DNA of 64,000 nucleotides. It comes from Promerops cafer (lineage: Eukaryota; Chordata; Aves; Passeriformes; Nectariniidae). The notes below the pieces were generated by a model. The model made no database searches. It worked only from the letters and a program-made list of their open reading frames with translations, and was not told the DNA's origin. The first letter of the stretch is position 1, and each line of letters opens with the position of its first letter. This document shows, piece after piece, positions 50,639 through 61,366 of the stretch. The stretch lies in NCBI GenBank assembly GCA_013398275.1, contig VZSE01002468.1:637029-701028 (forward strand), read 5' to 3'. The position numbers and the translations under genes are program-made.

Positions 50639-53600
50639 ACTTCTTGACACTAGTAGATACTTCACTATGTTACAAACAGCAGGAGTCAATTTAAAAGCTC
50701 TTTTTATTAAAGGCCAAAGGACTTGAAAAGGCAAGTCTTGGCCCTTGCTGAAGATGAAAACTTTTCTCTCAAAAAATCCATGTGACCAGTTCTAAATTTG
50801 CAGGTGCCTCTATCCACCAGACACCTTATTATATGAATGAAAAAGTGTACTGATAAAGGATCAAAAAGCTTCCCCATTAACAGTGCAACATTTTTGGTGT
50901 CTCAAAATAATGAGGAACAAAAAAGTAATGGTTATTCTGCTTAAAATAGAAGTGCTATAAGCACAGTGTCCTGATCACACCCTACTTGGAACTACAGCAA
51001 CTCTTGACTTGTTCAGCTCATGAGGGCAGGATGTGGGAGTTTGAGAGAGAGGAGAATACTCACTCAAGAGAGATGGAACAAGAAATCATGGCTAGCAGGT
51101 TTTCACCTAGGATGGAGAGGTCTTAGGTTCCAGCTCCTATTATAACCTATGTATGCTATCCAATGATCTGTTTATATAAAATAAATTAATTTACCAAAGA
51201 CAAGAGCTATGGATGCAGACAGGCAGCTCTGAATTTAAGTGCTACTTTGAAATCACCAAATCTACCAAGTACCATTTGATCTTCCAGTATAAACTAATAT
51301 TTTATGAACAACTTCTGTGAAACAAACATATGAAGCTATTATGAAACAGATACTCCATCTGTGATCTACAAAAATGATAAGAACTTCATATGTTATAACT
51401 ATTGCATCTAGTCACTGTTCCAAGTAAAATTTATCATCTGTCCTTGAGCACAGACTGGAATGCAATATTCCTCCTTTAAATTATGTGACTAAATCATTAT
51501 CCTATAAACAGTGGGTTGCATATGCTTTTCCTATAAAGTGCAACGCTTTAAGGTGAAAAATACCTCACAGGTATATATGGCCTGGTAGGAAAAATGTTCT
51601 GTGTAACAGGATGTGTAGGTTTAAACATTCTGCTAAGAAAATCGGACTGACAGTCCCACATCTCAACTCTGTACATCCACAGCACAAGTCAGTGGATGAG
51701 CACAGACCCTTAGAAGTAGCATCCACTACTGCATTTTACGTTGTCTGACCTGCTACACTTGCTCTGAGATGGTCTGCCAGATCCTAATGCTGTAACAGAG
51801 GTTGCTGGAGAAGATTGATCAATCATTTTACTGTTCTATCATGAGACAAAATTAACTTTTAACTTTATTTTTATCTATAAGAGACCGTATTCTTGGGTTT
51901 CAAAATTATGCCCCTCTCATGAATAGATAAAATGAATTGGTATTAAAACTATGCAAATAATCTACTAAATAGAATGTAAGATGTCTGCAGAAGGAATATA
52001 AGGCACTTCCCCTAACCAAATCACAAATTTTAAATCCAGTTCTTCAACAGACAGAGTATTGATGCACTACACTAGTCTCTCCTTAGTTCTGAGCATTTAA
52101 CTTACAGTGGAATTTCTCAAAATCTACAAATTAAGATTAATAAAACTGCTGCGAAAAAGAAAGCCCTATTGTTATAATCTAATGGGAACTGGGACACACA
52201 TCTATCCACACTTGAAATGCAGAAATTATTTGCAATTGTGAACTTACGTATTGCAAGTAATTAGGAAAAAATATTAAGATAAATATTTTAAAAGCCTAAG
52301 TTGGTATGTTCTGATCATAGGTTTCCAAGAGACTATTGACTAAATTCATTCCTGTGCATGCCTACTATGTGAATGTACTCAAATGTATTCTTCTACCACA
52401 CATCTCATATTGATTCATCTCATAATAAAAGCACAGTGCTTTTGAAATCAGTGTGTCTCAGAACAAACCACATAATTCAGTCAATCCTTATTTATTTACT
52501 GAAGCAACTGAAATACGTAAATATGTCACAGAGCTATCAATTCTGCATTGCAGAAAATACAGCTAAATAACAAAACAGAAAGTCAAACTCCTCTAAAAGT
52601 CACAGCATTTAAAATGCACTTGTAGATGCTTAAAATGTAGTGTATTCAGTGACTGGGGCTTTGTTGGAACAACCACACAAAAAACCCAACCAGAAATCAA
52701 CTACAGTACTAAAGAATCATATTCCAATATTTCTTGCTTATGCTATCTGTGAGCATTTTTTAGGGTTAATGTTGAATATCAACATATAAATATACTATAT
52801 ATGGTCTATCTCTTTTATACCATATAAATATATGCTACTATTTACTCAATGAAATGAAAAAAAATCCCAGAAACTGATTACTGGAAAGCACAGTTATTGT
52901 CAGTAATTAGAGAAGATCTATTCTTCTGCTCAAATTATCAGTTTTACAATTAAAGCACGTTAAGCTCGCTGGATTTCCACTCATCATTGTCTGAAAACCA
53001 CAACTGTTCAAACAGTTTGCAGAATTTTTGAAAAGTGTGCTGTGTCTGGCTGAAATGAAGCTGATTTTCTTCAGGGAGCCCTGCAGGGTGATGTGTTTTG
53101 AGTACAAGACTAAAACAGTGTTGATAAAACACCTGAATATCTCCTTCGTAACAGCACTAAAGAGGAGCAGACTCATAAAATTTCTGGGTCACTTCCCCTC
53201 CCTGTGGTCTCTCTGGATGAAGAGACTGATGCCACGTTTACATTTTTTAATGCCCTCTAAGACTTGGCTACTTCAGCTATTCATTTTCTGATCGCTCTTG
53301 ATCCACAATCTCTTTTGGACAAACTTGGCTTCTCCCATGATGCTCTTTTTTAATTCTTCCTTTTGTACTCCTGCATGGTTTTGAATGTGGTATCTGAAGC
53401 ACCTGGGAAACATCTTGGTTCTTGACTTGAACAGTTTCCTTAGAAAAATATGTTATTCAGAGCCTGCTTTGCACAGGTCAGGTGAAAGATGGAGATTGAA
53501 AGAATATTGCTTGCTTAATGCCACTAAGAAAAGACAAGTCAGGGGTAAGGAATAGAAATGTAAGTAATATAAGAACTGGAGTGAAACTAGGTCAGTTAGG

Positions 53601-55810
53601 GAAAGAGGGAGTGAGCTGACAACGGATGAGAGAACTTCTTCAAGAAAACCTTTCCCTCCCCCTCTCCTGAATGAGATCATAGTCTCTGTTTTGTTCATCT
53701 CCCCATTACTTGAACCTCAGGAAAAACTCTGCTTTTATCCTACACCTTTCCTTGAGGTTTAGGCTGAAATAGTGTGTGACTGTGTCTGTCCCATTTCCTA
53801 TTGAACCACTCATCACATGGTTCATGTTCCTTGCTGTGGAAGATCCTCATAGGGGGAACTCTTTGGTTTCAGAAACTTCTCCTTAGGTATTCCCAATGTG
53901 GAGACAATTATTCAGAGTCATTGTACCCTTTCTACCTCATAATGGGCATTTAACCCTCCACAGTTCCCTTTCATTCCTGGTCTCCCTCCATTAACAACAT
54001 ACATGCAAGAAAGGCACCTAACTTCAAAAGTCATCAAGAATTTAAATTGAATTAGTGCCTGTAGCTAGACAAAAATAGGTCTCCTTCCACAACACTAAAT
54101 TGCTCCCACTGTATGTGTCTGTGTACTTTTGGTTTGTCTTTTACTAGATAGTAGCTTTCCTAAGTTATTTGGAGAAGTATCAATTCCCTCTACCATCAAG
54201 AGTATCTGCCAGATAAAGGCAAAAGAAGAAAAGAGTCAAAATAACTAAGTGTACAATACGACTACAAATTTCTGTGGTTTAAGGATGTCTGCCAAATTTA
54301 GGTCATGGATATTTGTCTAAAAAAGATAACTAGCAGACTGGAAAGGAGGACAAATTGATGTGCTTTGTTTCCTATGCATGTCAACACTTCTGTTGATGAC
54401 AAAGTTTGGAACAAAAAAGGTAGGGAAAGCTCTAAAGCTGACACAAGGTCTAATTAAGACACATCATTTCTTTGAAATAGTTGACTATCACCAGTATTCA
54501 TAATTTCACTATCAGAGTAAGTTGAGGGTTTTTTATTATACTCAAAAAAACCCCTTGTAACAGACATCCAGGAAGTTTTTCAGATAGTGTTCATAAATGC
54601 AGTCATCAGCTCCACTTAAAATGCTGCCAGTCATCCACCTGTATGCCAGTTTTACATGCATCTCCAAATATATGAAAATCTATATTTTCTCAGATTTGTT
54701 TGCAGATGCCAGATTCCATTTTTATCTCATGGATAAACAGCAATTTAAAGTGAGGGAAATCCAGTACATTTAACTGTAACACATACAGTCTTACTTAAAA
54801 AGCATGGAAGAGGCTTGGGAAACAAATGGACCCAAATTTATGCACATATGCAGAAACCTAATATATATATATACACGTGAATGCACACAAAACCAGATGC
54901 ATAGTAGTCTTAGCATAGAAAAAATTCTCCAAACTCTGGTTCTGTCAGATTTAGCAATACAGGTAAATTTGATTCTTTTAGTATCTTTTACAATGATTTT
55001 TCATTCTTGTAGATTGACAATAAATTCATTTCTGTAATAACCTATTTAGGTATCTATACACACAAAAATACACATTTGTATGTTGACTTCCAAGGGAATT
55101 TTTAAAAGAAATTATGTTAGGAGTACTGATTCTCAGTGAAGTTTGTATTCCTGAATAGCTAAAGTTCTCTAGAAAAATCTCAAATATATTGTACAATGAG
55201 ATAAAAGATTAAATGTATCAAGGATACCTCCAAGTCAAACAACAAAACTTTGGGTTTGTGACCTTGTCTGTGCTACCCCCATTCCATCTGCCCGATAAAT
55301 CACACAGAGTAAACAGCAGAGAAAACAGTCAGCTTATTTTAAGGATAAAGAACTACTGAAACCTTGTTTAGATTAAAAGACAGCAGTTCCAGGGAGAGTA
55401 AATCTGTCACAATTTATATTTAGCTTTTATGCCACCCTTCTCACAGACCAAAACCTCAAGTTACATTCTCCTCTTTTCTTTTAAAGTACATCCAACCTGA
55501 TGTCAAACGTTCTTTACCACATTTCCTTTAGCTACTGTAAAATTCCATACAGCCTACTCAGAACTCTGCCAGCAATGATTCAATTAGCGCTACTTATTTT
55601 CTTTGCCGGATTTTCTTTTTTCTAGAGTGCACAAACAGCCTCAGTTTTACCTCCCAGGAATACAGTCTCTCTGTGTACATGAGCTGCTGAGGATCCATGA
55701 CGTTCAACAGAGCTATCTTGGGTTTAGATTCCACCTTCCCCTTTACTTGGCACAGAAACTCTGGAACTGAAGATACGTTTACTGGCTGTTTCACAGAAAG
55801 AAACAAGATG

Positions 55811-56400
55811 ATCTTATAAAATCACTTAGCTTGGAAAACACCTCCAAGACCATGGAGTCTAACCACTAACCCAGCACTAAAAAGTCCATCACTAAACCAT
55901 GTCCCTTAGTGCCACCTCTGCAAGACTTTTGAACACCTCCAGGGATCACCGGTGACTCCACCACTTCCCAGAGCAGCCTGTTCCAGGGTTTGACAACCCT
56001 TTCAGTGAAGTCATTTTTCCAAAGATCCAATCTAAACTTCTCCTGCACAATCTAAGGCCATTTTCTTTTGTGCTTTCACGTACTTGAGAGAGTTGTAAGG
56101 TCCCACCCCCCCAGCCTCCTTTTCTCAAGGCTAAACACTCCCAGCTCCCTCAGCAGTTCCTCATAGGACTTGTGCTCCAGACCCTTCCCCAGCTCCATTT
56201 CCCTCCTCTGGACATACTCCAGCACCTCAATATCTTTCTTTTAGAAAGGGACCTAGAACTAGACACAGGATTTGTGGTCTGGCCTCACCAGTGCTGAGTA
56301 CCAGGGGACAATCACTGCCTTGGTCCTGCTGGCCACACTCTTGCTGACACAGGCCAGGATGCTATTGGCCTTTCTGAAGCCATGTTTGTTTCTCCAGAAA
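55811..56400 (-). mobile_element. CR1 LINE fragment, 5'-truncated, ORF2 C-terminus and 3' UTR
   Basis: The plus-strand left edge (ATCTTATAAAATCACTTAGC, then TTGGAAAACACCTCCAAGA) is a degraded CR1 3' end. On the minus strand the conserved end of CR1 ORF2 is partly legible as KFRLDLWKNDFTERVVKPWN followed by RLLWEVVESP, the region usually seen as RLDIRKKFF...VRHWNRLPREVV. Further right are sequences like the RLRELG and SLEKRRL region, also broken. It runs about 590 nt and fades out near a block resembling ILASVSRVA. Substitutions and small indels suggest an old, inactive copy. It is in the sense direction of the host gene. Confidence 0.9.
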
Positions 56401-59400
56401 ACACACCTGTTAAAGTAAGTGTTGCTGTACCTTATTTGACATTCAAAAATCACTCTTCCTATTAAAGCATTGGAAGAAATACATAAAACAGGCCAGAAAA
56501 AGTTATTCCAAATATGATCCTAAATCAGAATCTCCCTTGAGCAGAACCTGTAGAATTTTTGTGATTTGTAAATGGCTTTACATGAAGATTTTTTAAATGT
56601 AAGTAAGAGATGCTCTCTTCTATACCACTCAAAATTGAAATCTACATTTTGTAGCAAATTTCATAGACAGCTGCAATCTGCCATACTTGAATTTATCCGT
56701 GCAATTTCATAAACTAAGATAAATCAATTTAATAACCTGCTCCTTAGTGCCAAAATTTTGTTACTCTCCCATTTCCTTCTCTGTCCAGTCCCAACTACAC
56801 TTTCTTTATGCATCATTCTGACTAACATTAGAGGTAAGCACCAGATAAACCAGTTTGCTAATCTGGCAAAAAAAGTAGCACAGTAGAAGAACTGGTATTT
56901 TGCCAGGTTAGTGCATCGGATGGCTCACAGTAATATATCTGACAAGCAGCAGAAGTGGAGCAAAGGAAGTGTCAGGACTGTGCAGCTAAGCTAAAGGTGG
57001 GGACAGAGCAGTGCTTCCACTGTCATGTGTTAGGGCGTCAGAATAATGTTTTGTTTGCCTAGGTATGAAATGGCCACTGTATTTTCTGATAACATGGATA
57101 ACAAGCAGCCATGCTGACTGGAAAAGCCTTGCGTGGTTGCGATGCCTTCCAGCTTTGCTCAAGCAACTATCAGTGAAAGTGAAGATTTGCATGCCCCACA
57201 ACGTGCATCCATGACAATATGGAGCCTGTAAGTCTAAAGGATATGTATTAATAACAGCAGCAGACCACACTATAGCACATACAAAAACATATTACTAATT
57301 TAAGCCTGTTTGATGATGAATTTTTCAGGGGTGTGGAGGCCATTCTGGACCCACTAAGTTGTTTTCTTCACACTGGATTTAAGACAAACTTCCTCTCATT
57401 TCATGATAAGCAAAGATGGTAATAGCTAGAGAAGAGTTTCTTTCAGAATTTCTCACTGCAATTGACCACTAAATAATCAGCAGTTTGATAAAAAAAAAAA
57501 AATAAAATAAAAGAACTGCAATAAAAGAACTCCAAAGGAAAGGACTCAGTGACTATAGAATGTACCTAGAATGAATTTTAACAAGAATTTGTCAGCTGAA
57601 TAAATGACAGTATAGAAATATGCATCCTGAAATCTTAGCACAGCATGCCACTTCTTCATATCTGTTACTGGAATAATCACTGTTAACAATATTGATTTTA
57701 ATCTATTTATTCAGACTGAGAATGTGAAAAATCCCCAGACTTCTCCTTTTCCTCTGAAATCAAGAAGAGACTTAAGTCTGACCAAGTATCTTAATTTCTC
57801 ACCACCTTGTATAGGGATACAGAACCAGCAACCAGAGACTGCACACTTGGTTTTACTGTGTGTAGTGTTAGAAGGTTCTTCACACAGGGACTAGAGAAGA
57901 TGGATATGGAGACAATAAGAAAAGGAAGTCAATTTCATAGCCCCTCTTCTACTGAATGTGTTTTCCTGAAGCAAGGATATTCCACTTAGAGTGGTATCGA
58001 GCAATGATCTGAACAATGAACACAAGTATGGGAGCTGGGAACAGGCTTCCAACAGGAAAAAAAGACTTCAAAGGAAAAATAAAATTTGCTATGTTTAGAA
58101 CAAGGGTAAAGAATGACCAGATGCCAGAGCAACTCTTTCAGGGGTAGGGTTTTGGCCCTTTATTTGCAGACTTTGTTAGCTTGTGTTGGTAATAGGAAGA
58201 CACTCCTTCATCGATGGTTTGCAGTGCAGTCTGATCCCGTGGGCTGCACCTATGAGGATCCAGCACCCAGCAGTCACCACTGTAGGTAATGCCTGCAGTT
58301 GTTTGAACTTCCTTGGGAAACCCACAGAGACTGCTAGGATCAGTAGAGCATAGAAACAACAATTCCCAGTGCTACAGAAGCTAGAGCAGTTGCATCTAAG
58401 CACCCTGAAAAGAAATCCATGAGAAGACAAATTGACTGCCATACCAAAATGAACTTTCATTTATCTCTGCGTTCTAATGGCAGCATATGAATAATATGCT
58501 CTATTTCAGGACAATTTAACACAGTCAACTTCAGTACTGCTGCTGGATCACTCGAAATGATCACCTGAAGGCCTGATGTTAGACATTAATTCACAACACA
58601 GAAGGACATGCTTCCTTTTCTTAAAAAACAGCCTGTCTTTTGGGACCTGTTTACTCATGACCAGTAGAAATACCTTGTGAATCTTTTAGAAAGTTAAAGA
58701 AGCAACAATACCATTATGTGACTTCGGCTCATCACAGGAAAACTTGTTCTACATCATTACATGAATATTAAACATAAATTCAGTCTTCCCATCCTTTTGT
58801 GTTCCCTAAACAAGAGAGTCCAATCCAAACCAGGTACCCTTTGGTGCTACCAGTAAACAAACAAAAAAATAATTGGGTGAATTTCTCTGATGGCAGCTAA
58901 ATAGTCTGTTTCTTCACTCCATCAAAAGTACTGTTTAGAAACACCAGCCAAACACAATGTATGTATAGAAAGAACTCCCTTTTTCTTACATGACATACTC
59001 AAGGCAGAATGAAATTGTGCAGTTCTGTTAAAAAGTATTTTTACAGAATACTGTGAAAAACTTAGAGCCACTAAAACCTATATTTTCCTTAATTTGCTAA
59101 AAAAACACCCCACATTATGAATGGTACTTTCAGATGTAATACTTAATCTGTTACATCTTGACTTGAATTTTATTGCCTGATTTCAACAACTACAAACATC
59201 TGCAACAAGACTGGCTTAAATGAGTGGTGTTCTGGGGGTAGTCTTAGGGCCTGTTTCACTGCAAATTTATTAGTCCACAAGTAGGTTTTTTATGTAATAT
59301 TCTCTGCAAAACTTAGAGCCAAGTGGAGAAACCTCAGTTAAAATAAACAGTCATTCTCTTTATGGCACATTCTGTCTTCAAAGCACAGTTTCCATTAACT

Positions 59401-61260
59401 CAGGGCTCAATTAAGCAAACCAGGCTCTCTGTGACTAAGCTAAGAAGCATTTATGTTATGACATATCTTCCAAAAAAAAAATCAAATTCCCTGGTAAGAT
59501 ACTAGAACTGGTAGAAATTTTTCCATGAATGAGATAGGAGTTTGCTAGAAAACAGGAGAAGAGATGTTAAAAGGAAGGACACTTTGAAAAACATTCTTTT
59601 CCCTTCTGCTAACTCTTTATAATCTATTTTTATAGAAAACATATAGAGGATTTTATATAAGCTTAGTGATATAGCTATTTTCCACTTCATATTCCATTCC
59701 TGTGGCAGGACACATGCAGGTTTAAATTAATTCTACATAAACCTGTATGAATTCAGGCTCTGTACCTGAATTTTCCTCAAAGGAAGGATTTGTAGAGATA
59801 CAGGATGCCTAGCCAGTGACAGCACTGCTCCTAGAAAAGCCACATTGCTGAGATGGAAAGAAGAGGTGGGCTTAGGAGCCAATTTTCTGCAAGGTCTTCT
59901 TCCTACTCCTACCATGAAATTCCCAATACCGTCACTCTGAAGATACCAGTGAAGTTTCCAGGGACAAAGCTCCAGATTTTTAACCTTGCATACCTCTAAA
60001 AAGAAGAAGAAACTGTGACTACCAGACTTGCACTTCCCAGAAGTGCACAAATTCACAGACACTTTCTTCTTTGCATTTGAACAGAATATATTCAATCTGC
60101 TTCACACAGGTAAGAAATAAAGAGTAGAACTAGCAAAGCAAAGCTTGTCACATAACTTGAGTTTTAGCTGAGTCTTGGGAGAAATTCTGGATCAGATAGA
60201 AATTGAGGCTTACAAAAATCCAACTGTTCAGACCAAGAGTATCCAAAAATGGAAGAACCAAAGTTTAAGTAATGCTACCAGAGGCACAGGCTTGTTTTCC
60301 ACAAGGAAATTTTTCTTTACTTTGTAACCTGCCTTGGGTTTATTACATTTATAGTTACCTTGGGAACAGGGATAGCAAAAGAAACAGAAAATATTATATC
60401 ATTATTTCATACAGCATTGTCCCCTACTTTAAATGCATAATTTATTTGGCTACAAAAAGTTTGTAAAAAACATTGGTTTACTAATGTTTTAATAAATTAC
60501 TTTTCCTGTAATAGTCTTTCTCCTTTTTTCCTTGCTTTATATATATTTTCACTGAAGTGGAAAACATTGGAACCATGCCAAACTAAGAAAATTATGTAGA
60601 GAAACATTTTGAAATACATCACATTTAAATATTCTTAATTTTTTTCTTTAAGTCTTCAAATTTTAATTATCTTGTAATTAAATTTATTCTGTATAGACTT
60701 CTAACTTCAAAATCCTGCTGTATTAAAAACAACATATAAATTGCTGGCACCTAAGTACCTTTATAATTAACAAAAAAAAATAGGCACTTTTATACTGCTT
60801 CACCACCTCCTCCGGGAAGAGATCAATTCTGTCCTAAAATCACTTATTTCCCACCATTCACTTGGAAGAGTCTAAATAATTTCATACATAGCCATCTAAC
60901 TGCAATCTAACATTGGCTAACTGCATTGCAGCAATGAATTTATTTATTGCTAGCACAACATTCACAACTTGCTCATTACCACTTTGCTGTCCACTTTTAG
61001 TTTTCACACTGAAAAAGATCAATTCTGTTTTATCTTAACCAATATATGCCAAAACCATATGCTAAAAACTCAACTAGAAATTGTTCTTTGAACCCCTTAG
61101 GGACCTGGTTAATTCCTCAGCAGCACATCCTTTTCCAGTCTGTCTCATAAAGCAAAATGAAGTAGAACATAACAACTGTAGCCTTACCTGAGCACTTGCA
61201 GAAGATAATTCCCATCCCTGTGTTACAAACACATAGAAATGGTGCAAATTGTGAATGAGA
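56401..61260. other. Intron 2, 5' portion: no gene seen
   Basis: About 4.9 kb directly downstream of the exon 2 donor. It holds an A-rich tract at about 57490-57515 and otherwise nothing I can identify. Open frames at 57807-57989, 58176-58460 and 59733-60095 lack recognisable domains. Confidence 0.65.
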
Positions 61261-61268
61261 AAGGATAC
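61261..61268 (-). other. U12-type 5' splice site GTATCCTT
   Basis: The eight intronic bases directly after exon 2 are GTATCCTT on the minus strand. The U12 snRNA donor motif is nearly invariant, unlike the looser U2 motif, so a full octamer match exactly at the required exon boundary is unlikely to be chance. Confidence 0.88.
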
Positions 61269-61366
61269 ATTCGTATGGCTCCTGTTCTTGTTCCAATTGC
61301 CAGAATTTTCTGAACTGGGTCAAAAGCTAAGGCAGTGGGTAGGTAAGGAAAACCATGGCGAACCGT
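61269..61366 (-). CDS. STXBP5L: STXBP5L (tomosyn-2) internal coding exon, provisionally exon 2
   Basis: Tomosyn-2 is a syntaxin-binding WD40 protein of neurons and secretory cells. Members of the family bind syntaxin and SNAP-25 through a C-terminal R-SNARE-like motif and restrain vesicle priming. Read on the minus strand, this 98-nt exon encodes [14 protein letters not shown] followed by [18 protein letters not shown]. It then ends with two bases (AT) of the next codon, so the downstream intron is phase 2. This is the beginning of the first WD40 blade, shortly after the variable N-terminus. The acceptor is a normal pyrimidine-rich CTCTGTTTCAG ending at 61367. The donor is GTATCCTT at 61261-61268, which matches the U12 class. 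GTRTGAIR fits STXBP5L; STXBP5 is recalled as having GTQTGALR. The exon is internal, so upstream methionines in the same frame are not starts. Family assignment is near certain; the paralog is very likely. Confidence 0.95.

Larger units (their letters stand above)
31716..55810. other. Intron 2, middle portion: no gene seen
   Basis: About 24 kb between two CR1 fragments. It contains the direct and inverted repeats at 34017-34119, 36500-36560, 37383-37439 and 50616-50638, simple repeats, the poly-C/N spot at 44637-44651, and the unidentified frame at 42742-43083. The remainder is AT-rich sequence in which I recognise nothing. Paired CATATAAATATA copies occur at 52783 and 52821. Confidence 0.7.
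10265..61268 (-). other. STXBP5L: STXBP5L intron 2 (51,004 nt), probable U12-type GT-AG intron, phase 2
   Basis: The 5' splice site reads GTATCCTT (61261-61268), a full match to the U12-type GT donor consensus RTATCCTT. Near the 3' end, ATCCTTGAC (10279-10287) matches the U12 branch-point consensus (TTCCTTRAY). The likely branch adenosine is at 10280, leaving 15 nt (10265-10279) before the first exon base, within the short spacing typical of this class. The terminal dinucleotide is AG. As a U2 donor the site would be weak, with T, C and C at +4 to +6. The flanking introns show ordinary U2 donors. The interior holds three CR1 fragments, simple repeats and the small structures listed separately, and no other supported gene. 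Confidence 0.88.

Noticed and set aside
55866..56128. Minus-strand open frames considered as a gene
   Set aside because: Sequence matches the decayed C-terminal end of CR1 ORF2, so it is part of the mobile element.
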